Positions 16,047-24,643 are shown, numbered from the stretch's first letter. The stretch: DNA of 54,981 bases from an uncultured Pelagibacteraceae bacterium (GCA_902607585.1 CACLKP010000003.1:1-54981); one strand, 5' to 3'. Numbers and translations are program-made. The notes: a model not told the origin generated them from the letters alone.

Positions 16047-17730
16047 AAGCAAATCTCACCAAGAATTTGAGAAACTCCTGTCCGAAGATCTTGGAAATAG
16101 AAAATTTAAAGAGGGTGAAATAACAACTGGTACTATAGAAGAAATCGGAAAAAAATTTGTTTTTATTGATTTGGGACTTAAAAGTTCTGGAGCAATACCA
16201 ATTGAAGAATTTAAACTTACCAAAGAAATAGATAACATCGAAGTTGGATCAAAAATTGATGTTCTTTTAGAAAAAATAGAAAACAAAAATGGAGAGATTG
16301 TTGTAAGTCGAGAAAAAGCTAAAAGAACAAAGTCATGGAAAAAAATGGAAAAAGCTTTTGAAAATAAAGAAGAGGTCAAAGGTGTTATTATTTCGAGATG
16401 TAAGGGAGGATTTGTTGTTAATGTTGATTCATGTCTTTGTTTTCTACCTGCATCTCAACTAGATATGAGACCTTTAAAAAATTTTGACCATCTAATGAGA
16501 GTGCCTCAAACCTTTGAATGTGTAAAACTAGATAAAAAAAGGGGGAATATAGTTTTATCTAGACGCGCCGTTATAGAGAAAATTAGAAACAAAGATAAAA
16601 ACAAAATTATATCAAAATTAAAGGAAGGAGACGTAGTTCAGGGTATTGTAAAAAACCTTACGGATTGGGGAGTGTTCATTGATTTAAATGGTGTGGACGC
16701 CTTGCTGCACATTACGGACATCTCCTGGAGTAGAATTAATAAACCATCAGAATTGCTTTCGCTTGGTCAATCAATAAAAGTAAAAATTATCAAAATTGAA
16801 CCTGTAAAATTAAAAATTAGTGTAAGTATAAAACACCTTACCGAAGATCCTTACACGAAAATAATAAATAAATATAAAATAGGAGAAAAATATTCAGCAA
16901 TCGTAACAAAAGTTCAAGATTACGGTTGCTTCGCAAAGTTAGAAGAAGGTTTAGAGGGATTAATTCATCAATCTGAATTATCTTGGACTAAAAAAAATAT
17001 CCACCCAGGAAAGATATTATCAACATCTCAAAAAATTGAAGTGGAACTTTTAGAAAAAGATACTGAAAAAAGAAGACTTTCCTTAAGTTACAAAAATACA
17101 TTAGTTAATCCTTGGAATAAATTTACTAAAGATCATAAAGTAGGAGATAAGTTTGAGGGATTAATAAAAAATATAACTGACTATGGATTGTTCGTATCGA
17201 TTAAAGACACAGAGCTTGATGGATTAATTCATTATAAAGATTTAAGCTGGTCTGAAAAAGAATCCGAATTAGAAAAATATAAAAAAAATCAAGCAATTAA
17301 ATTTAAAATCTTGGAAATAAATCGAGAAAATGAAAAAATAAGACTTGGAATAAAACAGCTTAACGACGATCCTTTTGATTTTTTTGTTAATAAAAATTTA
17401 TCCGACATAGTAACAGTAGCCGTGCACAGTTCAACGCAAAATGGAATTTATGTTAATGTTGGAAAGAAAAATTTATCGATTTTAATCAAAAAAAGTCAAT
17501 TAGCAAAAGAACCTGAAAACCAGCGACCATCAAGATTCGTTAGAGGGGATAAATTGGATGCTATAATTACAGAACTAGATAAAGAAAAGAGAAAAGTTTC
17601 ACTTTCCATTAAAGCTTTAGAAGAAAAACAAACAAAAGAAGCTGTAAAAAAATATGGATCCAAGGATTCAGGTGGAGTGCTTGGCGACATATTTAATTTT
17701 TCAAGTTTAAAAAAAAAAACTAAAAAATAA
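16021..17730 (+). CDS. rpsA: 30S ribosomal protein S1
   Basis: mRNA-binding ribosomal protein that helps initiation on leaders with weak Shine-Dalgarno sequences, which are the rule in this window. Six S1 (OB-fold) repeats can be counted, each with a strand such as 'VKNLTDWGVFIDLNGVDALLHITDISW' shortened to 'DWGVFIDL' or 'DYGLFVSI'; repeats 3-5 are closest to consensus. 569 residues, normal length. Starts within cmk, with no room for a separate promoter in between. The cmk-rpsA-ihfB order is conserved across proteobacteria. Confidence 0.96.
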   Translation: MEEIIKQNKSKSHQEFEKLLSEDLGNRKFKEGEITTGTIEEIGKKFVFIDLGLKSSGAIPIEEFKLTKEIDNIEVGSKIDVLLEKIENKNGEIVVSREKAKRTKSWKKMEKAFENKEEVKGVIISRCKGGFVVNVDSCLCFLPASQLDMRPLKNFDHLMRVPQTFECVKLDKKRGNIVLSRRAVIEKIRNKDKNKIISKLKEGDVVQGIVKNLTDWGVFIDLNGVDALLHITDISWSRINKPSELLSLGQSIKVKIIKIEPVKLKISVSIKHLTEDPYTKIINKYKIGEKYSAIVTKVQDYGCFAKLEEGLEGLIHQSELSWTKKNIHPGKILSTSQKIEVELLEKDTEKRRLSLSYKNTLVNPWNKFTKDHKVGDKFEGLIKNITDYGLFVSIKDTELDGLIHYKDLSWSEKESELEKYKKNQAIKFKILEINRENEKIRLGIKQLNDDPFDFFVNKNLSDIVTVAVHSSTQNGIYVNVGKKNLSILIKKSQLAKEPENQRPSRFVRGDKLDAIITELDKEKRKVSLSIKALEEKQTKEAVKKYGSKDSGGVLGDIFNFSSLKKKTKK

Positions 17731-17752
17731 GAAATAGCTATATAATAAATTT

Positions 17753-18064
17753 ATGGTTAAATCTGAATTGTTGCAAAAGTTGTGCAACCATTATCCCAAT
17801 CTTCTTCGTAAAGATATAGAAAAAATTTTAGAAATTATTTTTCTTGAAATGATAGAGGCTCTTTGTAGAGAAGAAAATATAGAAATTAGAGGTTTTGGAA
17901 TTTTTAAAATAGTGCTAAGAAAAGCCAGAATGGGCAGAAACCCAAAAAGTTCAGAATTAGTTAAAATAGCTGAAAAAAAAGCAATTCGATGGAAAATGAG
18001 TAAAGCCCTTTTTGGCAGATTAAACAAAAATTTTACTGAGAACAAAATATCTGATACTTATTAA
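17753..18064 (+). CDS. ihfB: Integration host factor beta / HU-family protein
   Basis: Nucleoid protein that bends DNA. 103 residues with an N-terminal helical dimer part and the DNA-gripping arms 'IRGFGIFKIVLRKARMGRNPKS', including the intercalating proline. Position after rpsA is the standard place for ihfB. The C-terminal segment reads 'IRWKMSKALFGRLNK' where IHF and HU normally have a 'FKPGKEL' strand-helix, so it is somewhat divergent. An HU homologue cannot be fully excluded, but synteny favours IHF beta. Confidence 0.85.
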   Translation: MVKSELLQKLCNHYPNLLRKDIEKILEIIFLEMIEALCREENIEIRGFGIFKIVLRKARMGRNPKSSELVKIAEKKAIRWKMSKALFGRLNKNFTENKISDTY

Positions 18065-18081
18065 AATATAATTAAAAATCA

Positions 18082-18759
18082 GTGAATAAAATTATTCTTG
18101 CACTAGACAACATAGTTTTAGATGAAGCCCTTTCGATTTCCAATCAAGTTAAAGATAAACTTCTCACCGTAAAGGTTGGATTAGAACTTTATAATTTAGC
18201 TCACAAAACAGGAATTAAAAAATTTAACGACATTGGTCTCAACAATCTCATGCTTGATCTGAAACTCCAAGACATTCCAAACACAATATATCGTTCAATT
18301 TTGGCATTAAAAGGAATTAAATTTGAATACCTTACAGTGATGGCGCTTGGAGGTAATGAAATGATAAAACAAGCAAAGAAAGCTACAAATGAAATAGATC
18401 CAAACATAAAAGTTTTAGCCGTGACTATACTGACGAGCCTAAAAAATGAATTGCCTGAGTTAGGATTTAATTCTTCCGTTGAAGATACTGTGGTTCAACT
18501 TGCAAAAAACTCTAGTGAAGCAGATGGCTATGTGTGTTCTGCATTAGAAGCAAAATTATTAAGAGAAAAAGTTTCGAAAAATAAATTAATATTTTGTCCA
18601 GGAATTAGAATGCCAGGCGATTCCAAAAATGATCAAGTTCGGTCGGCATCGCCTGCCCTTGCATTACAAAATGGAGCGGATGCATGCATTATGGGAAGAT
18701 CTCTACTTCAAGGAGATATTAGTAAAAACTTAGAAAAAGTTTTAAACTCCATCAAATAA
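18082..18759 (+). CDS. pyrF: Orotidine 5'-phosphate decarboxylase
   Basis: Final step of UMP synthesis. TIM-barrel of 225 residues with the Asp-Lys-Asp catalytic set in 'LDLKLQDIPNT' and the phosphate loop 'PGIRMPGDSKNDQVR'. Start codon is GTG at 18082, leading directly into 'NKIILALDN'. Some usual residues are changed: 'LTVMALGG' where 'LTVHASGG' is common, and 'GRSLLQ' where the family has 'GRPIT'. Four-base gap to trpF. The catalytic core is intact, so activity is likely. Confidence 0.9.
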   Translation: MNKIILALDNIVLDEALSISNQVKDKLLTVKVGLELYNLAHKTGIKKFNDIGLNNLMLDLKLQDIPNTIYRSILALKGIKFEYLTVMALGGNEMIKQAKKATNEIDPNIKVLAVTILTSLKNELPELGFNSSVEDTVVQLAKNSSEADGYVCSALEAKLLREKVSKNKLIFCPGIRMPGDSKNDQVRSASPALALQNGADACIMGRSLLQGDISKNLEKVLNSIK

Positions 18760-18762
18760 TCA

Positions 18763-19386
18763 ATGCTTCTTGCTAAAATTTGTGGTCTCACCGAAACTAT
18801 TCATATTGAGAAATGTATAGAGTATGGCGCAAGTATGTGCGGATTTATATTATTTTACCCAAAAAGTCATAGAAATTTATGTCTTGATAAAGCTAAAGAG
18901 TTGACTTCTTTGAAACATTCAAAATCTAACGTTGCGGTTATGGTTCAGCCTAATAAATCTCAGTTAGAGAGTATTAAAAATTTAAATTTTCAATACTATC
19001 AAATTTATGGCGATCAAGATCCGGATGAAATTAATAAGATTAAAAAAAGATATGGCGTTAAAATAATTAAAGCACTTACTATAGAAACTGAGGAGAACGT
19101 ATTGAAATATAAAAAATACCAAGATATTTCGAACGTTATTCTCTTTGATTCAATTGGCAAGGAGAAATCATTATCTTTTGACCACTCCTTATTAAAAGAT
19201 GTATCAAAAAATGTAATAAAAATGATTGCCGGAAATATTCAAATTCAAGATCTTGAAAAAATAAGCAAAATAGCAGATATTGTGGACGTAAGTGGCGCGG
19301 TTGAAACCGAGAAGAAAAAAGATTTAACTAAAATCAAAGAATTTTTATTAAAAATAAAAGAAATAAATGAAAATAGAACCCTTTAA
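18763..19386 (+). CDS. trpF: Phosphoribosylanthranilate isomerase
   Basis: Amadori rearrangement in tryptophan synthesis, (beta-alpha)8 barrel. The general base cysteine is in 'KICGLTE' (residue 7) and the general acid aspartate in 'VILFDSIGKE'. 'GFILFYPKSHR' follows the family pattern. Phosphate-binding loops are altered: 'MIAGNIQI' for the usual 'LAGGL', and 'DVSGAVET' for 'DVSSGVE'. 207 residues. Overlaps trpB by 20 bases in an accD-folC-type trp cluster. Assigned by motif and synteny; divergence is shared with the next four genes. Confidence 0.87.
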   Translation: MLLAKICGLTETIHIEKCIEYGASMCGFILFYPKSHRNLCLDKAKELTSLKHSKSNVAVMVQPNKSQLESIKNLNFQYYQIYGDQDPDEINKIKKRYGVKIIKALTIETEENVLKYKKYQDISNVILFDSIGKEKSLSFDHSLLKDVSKNVIKMIAGNIQIQDLEKISKIADIVDVSGAVETEKKKDLTKIKEFLLKIKEINENRTL

Positions 19387-20611
19387 AGAAATTAATCCTC
19401 CAGATAAAAACGGATACTGGACTAACAAAAAAACTGGAGAAACATATGGAGGAACCTGGATCAGTCCTCTTTTGATTCCTAACCTTAGAAAAGTAGAAAA
19501 ATGTTTTGAAAAAGCCCTAAAGGATAAAAAATTTTTAAATGGCCTTGAAGAAAAATTACTTACATTTATAGGAATTAATACCCCTATCCTTTACAGCAAA
19601 GAGCTAACCGATATAGCTGGAGGTGAAAGGAAAGTTGGAAGAATTTATCTGAAGCGTACAGATCTCCACCACGACAGCAGTCACAAACCTGTGTCAAGTT
19701 TTTCCAGTTGCTATATGGCTAAACATATCTTTAAGGCCAAAAAAATAATCTGTGAAACTGGAGCTTCAATGCATTCGCGTTCCGTGGCATCCGCATGTGC
19801 GCTCTTAAAGATGGATTGTGAAGTTCACATCGGGGCGGTAGACGCAGAAAAAGTTTCTCTAAACAAGGATATTTCTGAATTATATGGAGCCAAAATAGTA
19901 GTGGTGCAAGACTCAACAAAAACATTATTGCCTGCTATGGCTTCTGCTCTTCGTAGCTGGCAAAGTAATCCTGATGCGATGTATGTAGTGGGTTCCGTAG
20001 CGGGCCCAGCGCCATACCCCAGGATGGTTAGAACATGGGCAAGTATAATTGGAAGAATAGCTAAAAAACAATTTAAACAAATTACTGGAGGTGTACCTTC
20101 TACCCTTTTCGCTGTGTGTGGCGGTGGGAGCAACTTAATGTCCCAGGCATATCCCCTGCTCAAAGATAAAACTGAAATATTTGCGGTAGAAAGTGCTGGC
20201 GAAGGAATTGAAACCGGAAGACACGGAGCCACAATTTTAGGAGGTGGTAAAATGGGAATTCTACTTGGTTTCAAATCTAAAGTAGTTATGCATTCTTCTC
20301 AGATTGCTGAGAGCTTGACAGAAGCAAGTGGACTGGACTTCGCGGCGGTGGGACCGGAAGTAGCCTACTTGCACGATATTGGAAGAATTAAATTTCGTTC
20401 AGCAACAGACTTGGAGGCAAAAAAAACATTCCTATTATGCGCTGAGCAACTTGGAATAATTCCTGCTATTGAGGCTTGCTACGTGATAAATGCCGCATTA
20501 AAAGAAATAAAAAAGAGAAAAAATCCAAAGGAAAATCATTTAATTCACCTGTGTGGATCGGGCGAAAGCAATGTTGCAAGAATGATAAAATTTAAAAGAG
20601 AAAATGAATAA
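19367..20611 (+). CDS. trpB: Tryptophan synthase beta chain (divergent)
   Basis: PLP enzyme that joins indole to serine. 414 residues. The Schiff-base lysine (K107, 'HHDSSHKPVS'), the catalytic glutamate (E130, 'CETGASMHS'), 'VCGGGSNLM' for cofactor phosphate, and 'ASGLDFAAVGPEVAYL' are recognisable. Yet the loops differ from nearly all TrpB: 'HTGAHKIN' is 'HDSSHKPV', the serine-carboxylate loop 'GAGQHG' is 'GASMHS', and the pyridine-N serine of 'LSGRGDKD' is a cysteine in 'LCGSGESN'. The N-terminus also has an insert ('TNKKTGETYGG'). It lies between trpF and trpA in the standard order. It may still be the housekeeping enzyme in a fast-evolving lineage, or it may have a changed substrate. Confidence 0.8.
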   Translation: MKIEPFKEINPPDKNGYWTNKKTGETYGGTWISPLLIPNLRKVEKCFEKALKDKKFLNGLEEKLLTFIGINTPILYSKELTDIAGGERKVGRIYLKRTDLHHDSSHKPVSSFSSCYMAKHIFKAKKIICETGASMHSRSVASACALLKMDCEVHIGAVDAEKVSLNKDISELYGAKIVVVQDSTKTLLPAMASALRSWQSNPDAMYVVGSVAGPAPYPRMVRTWASIIGRIAKKQFKQITGGVPSTLFAVCGGGSNLMSQAYPLLKDKTEIFAVESAGEGIETGRHGATILGGGKMGILLGFKSKVVMHSSQIAESLTEASGLDFAAVGPEVAYLHDIGRIKFRSATDLEAKKTFLLCAEQLGIIPAIEACYVINAALKEIKKRKNPKENHLIHLCGSGESNVARMIKFKRENE

Positions 20612-21428
20612 AAACTTTAAAAAAATATTTGCTAAGGCCAAACAAGAAAAAAGAGGTTGCTTAATAGGCTTTGTGACAGGTATGGATCCTGATTATGAAA
20701 CTTCTAAGAAAATATTGATTGAAATGTCCAAGTATTGTGATGCTGTCGAGGTGGGCAATCCATTCAATACAAGTACGTCAGATTCTGCAACAATAATGGA
20801 TGCCAACATGAGAGCAATAAAATCAGGTGCAGACACTGGAAAAATTTTCAAACTTATAAAAGAGGTAAAATCTGAGATTCAAAATAATATACCGTTTCTT
20901 ATTATGGGCTATATGAACCCCGTGTATATCTATTCTATAAAAAAATTTGCAAAAAGCTGCAAAGAGTCCATGGTTGATGGATGCATAATTGTTGATAGTG
21001 ATAATAATGCACCTGAGGATAAAGAAATTTTTGAAGAGCTTTCGAAAATAGATGTGGCTTATATAAAATTAATAGGCCCAACTAACGACGAAAGTTATAT
21101 AAAGCAGACTCTAAAAAAGTGCAGTTCGTTTTGTTACGTTTTTTCTTACGCTGGGCTAACTGGGGCTAAACAAGTAAATTTAGATAATGTAAAAAAATCT
21201 GCAAAATTAATTAGAAAAAATTCAAAAATTCCAATTGGCGTTGGCTTTGGTATACGTTCAAGATCCGATGTTTCTAAAGTAGTACAAGTTAGTGATGCAG
21301 CTATAGTTGGTTCTGGAATCGTTGAAATTATTGAAAAAGGTGTTAAAAATAAAATATCTGGTCTTGATTTGGCCATTAACGTGGGGCAATATTTAAAAGA
21401 GTTAAGAGAAGGATTATTAAAAAAATGA
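20604..21428 (+). CDS. trpA: Tryptophan synthase alpha chain (divergent)
   Basis: Cleaves indoleglycerol phosphate and channels indole to TrpB. The catalytic pair falls at exactly the canonical numbers, E49 ('AVEVGNPF') and D60 ('STSDSATI'). The phosphate loops 'GVGFGIRS' and 'VGSGIVEII' are kept, as is 'GLTGA'. The strand after E49 is changed ('GNPFNTSTSD' for 'GIPFSDPLAD'), and the usual 'DVPVEE' reads 'DSDNNAPED'. 274 residues. Overlaps trpB by eight bases and accD by ATGA. Probably active on the lyase side; pairing with an altered TrpB is the open question. Confidence 0.82.
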   Translation: MNKNFKKIFAKAKQEKRGCLIGFVTGMDPDYETSKKILIEMSKYCDAVEVGNPFNTSTSDSATIMDANMRAIKSGADTGKIFKLIKEVKSEIQNNIPFLIMGYMNPVYIYSIKKFAKSCKESMVDGCIIVDSDNNAPEDKEIFEELSKIDVAYIKLIGPTNDESYIKQTLKKCSSFCYVFSYAGLTGAKQVNLDNVKKSAKLIRKNSKIPIGVGFGIRSRSDVSKVVQVSDAAIVGSGIVEIIEKGVKNKISGLDLAINVGQYLKELREGLLKK

Positions 21429-22390
21429 ATTGGATTTCAAACTTTAAAAAAATTGGAATAAAGGTAAAACAAATCTTAAAAAAACAACCTACAGGGCAAG
21501 AAGAAACTGATTGGAAAAATTGTCCTCAATGTAAAAAAATTTCTTATCTTCCTGATTTAATTGCAAACTCATACATATGCGAATGTAGTTTTCATTTTGA
21601 TCTGCCTCCAAAACTACGTTTGGACTCTTTGTTTGATTCGAGTTATGAAATTATCGAAGCTCCGGACAACGATCCAGACCCATTGAATTTTGAAGTCACA
21701 GATGGCACAAGAAAAGGATATAAGTATATAGATAAAATAAAAAAATATAGACAGGTTACTGGGCAAAAAACTGCATTGCTTAGTGCTTATGGAAAAATTT
21801 CTGATCTGAATGCTGTTGTAGTTTGTTTTAACCCTAAGTTTGGAGCTGGCAGAATGGGTCCCTTGGAAGCGCAGTATTTTTATGAAAGTGCAGAATTTGC
21901 GATTAAAAATAAGGTTGATATCTGGGTAGTTGTCTATCAAAGCTCTGGGATAGACGTCCACTCAGGTGTGGCGGGTTTGACTTCGGGAATGGTTAAGACT
22001 GTAATTGCAATGAACGAAATTAAAAAAGCGGGAATTCCGACTTTTGCTGTAGCAGCAAGGGCAGTAGCTGGTGGAACTTATGCTTCAAATTTTTTTATGC
22101 ACGATTTTATTTTTATTGAAGCCAAGTGCGTAGAGAACATGCTTTTTTCTGGGAAAAAAGTTACAGCAAACATCCTTAAAAGTTCTGATGCAATCCCAGA
22201 GGACTTTGGCCGCGCAGATGGAGTTATGAAATCAGGGTTGGCTGATATTACTCTTGAAAGTAGAAAAGATTTAAAACACTATATAACCAAATTAGCAAAA
22301 ATAATTTTAAAAAAAGAACAGTCAAAAAATGTAGAAGAAGTTCATGAAAATCCAGAAGATTTTAAAAAGACTGCTTCAACTGCATCCTAA
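21425..22390 (+). CDS. accD: Acetyl-CoA carboxylase carboxyltransferase beta subunit (divergent)
   Basis: Beta half of the carboxyltransferase that makes malonyl-CoA. The start 'MNWISNFKKIG' and an N-terminal zinc ribbon are typical, but the second knuckle is C52-x-C54 rather than Cys-x2-Cys (C33, C36 are normal). In the crotonase-fold core the canonical 'GGSMGSVVGE' is 'GAGRMGPLEAQ', 'SASGGARMQE' is 'YQSSGIDVHSG', and 'GPRVIEQT' is 'GKKVTANI'; the 'AGGTYAS' oxyanion turn is kept. 321 residues. Position after trpA and before folC is the normal one for accD. Function as the sole beta subunit is therefore uncertain. Confidence 0.77.
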   Translation: MNWISNFKKIGIKVKQILKKQPTGQEETDWKNCPQCKKISYLPDLIANSYICECSFHFDLPPKLRLDSLFDSSYEIIEAPDNDPDPLNFEVTDGTRKGYKYIDKIKKYRQVTGQKTALLSAYGKISDLNAVVVCFNPKFGAGRMGPLEAQYFYESAEFAIKNKVDIWVVVYQSSGIDVHSGVAGLTSGMVKTVIAMNEIKKAGIPTFAVAARAVAGGTYASNFFMHDFIFIEAKCVENMLFSGKKVTANILKSSDAIPEDFGRADGVMKSGLADITLESRKDLKHYITKLAKIILKKEQSKNVEEVHENPEDFKKTASTAS

Positions 22391-23624
22391 GAGTGAACCC
22401 AGTACACTTAATCGTATTAAAAGATTATTAAAAGATCTTAAAAATCCAGAAAATAAAATCAGCAACTTAATACAAGTGGTGGGAACGAATTCTAAGCACT
22501 CTCTAATAGTTTCGATAAGAGAGATTTTTGAAACAGCTGGCTATACGTGTAATGTAAACATTAGCCCCTCTTTACGAAAATTTAATGAAAGATATTATTT
22601 TTCTGGAAAATATATTTCGGATGAGGATTTATACGACTTGCTCATAGAAGTTGAGCGGGTAAATAATAATAAAAGCATATCCTTTCATGAAATCATAACC
22701 GCGGCCTGGATATTACATGCTTCTCGCAAAGAAGCAGAAGTGAATATAATGGAAGCTGGCGCTTTATTCCGTCTAGATTCATCTAATGTTTTTAAAAAAA
22801 ATATTTGCTCTGTGGTTATGCCGATAGGTATTGACCATCTCGATTTTTTAAAAAAAGGAACTATAGATGAAATAGTCTACGAAAAATGTTCACATTTATT
22901 AAGTGATTCTAAAATCTTTGTTTCGGAACAAAAAAATAGTGTATTAGAAGAAATAAAAAAAAATATTGCCAATAATTCTTCTAAAAAATTTATCTTAGGT
23001 GAAGATTATAAGTATAAAAAAGATAATAATGGACTTATTTATGAAGATAAGTTGGGCAAGTTAAATTTACCTCTCCCCAACCTATTAGGTGATTTCCAAC
23101 TCGGCACGGTTACGACTGCGATTGCTGTTGCAAGAAATCTTAATCAATTTAAAATAAGTGAGTATCATATTAAGGAATCCATAATCAACATAAAATCTGA
23201 AGCAAGATTACAGAATATTACTCATGGAAAACTTAGAAAATATGTCTCTGAACGCAATCAAATTATACTGGATGGAGCGCATAACCCACTAGCTTTTTTA
23301 GCGATAAAAAAATATTTAGAAACCTTAAATAAGGAAAGGAAAGTATTTTTGGTACTTGCAATGATGTCAACAAAACAACATAAAGAATGTATTCAAATCC
23401 TTAAAGAAAAAATACATTCAATAACTACCCTAGACATTCCAAATCAAACAAAGTTTATTAAAAAAGAAGAATTATCAAAAATTGCTCAGTCTTGTGGTAT
23501 ACCTTCAAAAACAGAAAATTCCATTGAGGAAGCTTTTAAAAATATTGCTTCGGAAAACGATAATGCAATTATTCTATGTATTGGAAGTTTATATTTTGCT
23601 GCAGAGATATTAAATTTAAACTAA
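22344..23624 (+). CDS. folC: Folylpolyglutamate / dihydrofolate synthase (divergent)
   Basis: Adds glutamate to folates and, in most bacteria, to dihydropteroate. The 'LHPKSEPSTLNRIKRLL' start, 'PIGIDHLDFL' and 'ILDGAHNPLA' mark the Mur-ligase-like family. The ATP P-loop is abnormal: 'GTNSKHS' (residues 47-53) replaces 'GTNGKGS', losing both glycines next to the lysine. 'EAGALFRLDSSNV' replaces 'EVGLGGRLDATN', and 'SPSL' replaces 'SPHL'. 426 residues with no frameshift. The start lies 47 bases inside accD. Stop codon interlocks with convergent trxA in CTAA. ATPase competence is questionable from sequence alone. Confidence 0.8.
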   Translation: MKIQKILKRLLQLHPKSEPSTLNRIKRLLKDLKNPENKISNLIQVVGTNSKHSLIVSIREIFETAGYTCNVNISPSLRKFNERYYFSGKYISDEDLYDLLIEVERVNNNKSISFHEIITAAWILHASRKEAEVNIMEAGALFRLDSSNVFKKNICSVVMPIGIDHLDFLKKGTIDEIVYEKCSHLLSDSKIFVSEQKNSVLEEIKKNIANNSSKKFILGEDYKYKKDNNGLIYEDKLGKLNLPLPNLLGDFQLGTVTTAIAVARNLNQFKISEYHIKESIINIKSEARLQNITHGKLRKYVSERNQIILDGAHNPLAFLAIKKYLETLNKERKVFLVLAMMSTKQHKECIQILKEKIHSITTLDIPNQTKFIKKEELSKIAQSCGIPSKTENSIEEAFKNIASENDNAIILCIGSLYFAAEILNLN

Positions 23625-23944
23625 ATATTCGAATTAATAAACTCTTGAACGTTCGATTTATTCGTTGCTCCGACCTTAGTATTTTTGACTTCACCGTTTT
23701 TATCAAACAAAATAATTGTGGGAACGCCACGGATACCAAACAAAGTTGGTGTTGAAGGTGAGCTGTCTATGTCCATATAAAAAAAATTTAATTTGTCTGA
23801 CATTTCATTTGAAATTTCTTCTATTATCGGCTTTAGTGTCCTGCATGGCGAACACCAGCTAGCAGAAAATTGAACCAAAGAATTTTTTCCAGATTCCTTT
23901 ACTAATTTTTTAAAGTTTTCATCGGTTAAATTTTGAAGTGCCAT
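23621..23944 (-). CDS. trxA: Thioredoxin (variant active site)
   Basis: Small thiol-disulfide oxidoreductase of 107 residues. The active site is W-C-S-P-C (30-34) rather than WCGPC, and the buried acid that precedes it in thioredoxins (VDFWA) is a glutamine in 'VQFSASW'. The cis-proline strand 'IRGVPTIILFDKNGE' is normal. No signal peptide, so cytoplasmic. Location after folC with opposite orientation matches marine relatives. The changes would be expected to alter redox potential. About 110 bases of non-coding sequence without recognisable signals follow to the next gene upstream. Confidence 0.88.
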   Translation of the reverse strand: MALQNLTDENFKKLVKESGKNSLVQFSASWCSPCRTLKPIIEEISNEMSDKLNFFYMDIDSSPSTPTLFGIRGVPTIILFDKNGEVKNTKVGATNKSNVQEFINSNI

Positions 23945-24056
23945 AATAAGTTGAATTTAGTAATTTTTTTTAAAATGTCAATTAGACAATATGGTTTCTT
24001 ATTTTATATGAGCCTAATTTTGTTAATGTATTGACTAGTTTTATCTGTGAGCATTT

Positions 24057-24626
24057 CTAGCCTATTTTTTTTAATTTTCTGCTTATCATTTCTTCGCTTT
24101 TATTTTTAAGAACACTTATAACTAATTTCCGATTACATTTTACACCCATCTTTTCATAAACTTTTTTTGCGATTAACGTTTTGGTAAGACCATGTTCTTC
24201 TCGATATTGCCCTAGTTTTTCTTTTCGCTCCGTCTCAGTTTTAACTTTATCATTTAAATGTTTTGGTAGTTTGTCAACATCCGTTCCATTGTTAAAAATT
24301 TCGTTTATTAAAACTTTTTTCTTTTTAAGTATTTCTTTGCCATTAAAAGAATTATTACTATTATTCATTTTTTTTAGGATACTTTCCATTTTAGACTTTG
24401 TTGGTGGGTAAAAATAATGCGGGTTAGAACCAAACTGCATTCCTTTAGGTCTTTTTACTACGACAAATCTTATTTCATTGTTTTTAGCAAATCTGGTAAT
24501 ATTATCACCTTCGCTTCTAATTTTAATTTTATTACGACCTAAATAAGCAATTAAATCAGAACCATTTAACGTCCCTGAAGGCGCTTCTTCATAATCCCAG
24601 AGTAGTTCATGTTCTTTTTTTACCAT
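24057..24626 (-). CDS. Uncharacterised basic protein, last gene of nuclease operon
   Basis: I do not recognise this 189-residue protein. It is strongly basic. The N-terminal third ('SGTLNGSDLIAYLGRN ...') looks like an alpha/beta domain with a strand 'IRFVVVKRP'; the middle is lysine/asparagine-rich, and the C-terminal part ('LTKTLIAKKVYEKMGVKC') is helical and could be a DNA-contacting helix-turn-helix, although that is a guess. No signal peptide or membrane segment. It follows the 109-residue gene by 17 bases and closes a five-gene minus-strand operon with two predicted nucleases, so a nucleic-acid role is plausible. Confidence 0.7.
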   Translation of the reverse strand: MVKKEHELLWDYEEAPSGTLNGSDLIAYLGRNKIKIRSEGDNITRFAKNNEIRFVVVKRPKGMQFGSNPHYFYPPTKSKMESILKKMNNSNNSFNGKEILKKKKVLINEIFNNGTDVDKLPKHLNDKVKTETERKEKLGQYREEHGLTKTLIAKKVYEKMGVKCNRKLVISVLKNKSEEMISRKLKKIG

Positions 24627-24643
24627 GCTGCGTCCTATCTCTT

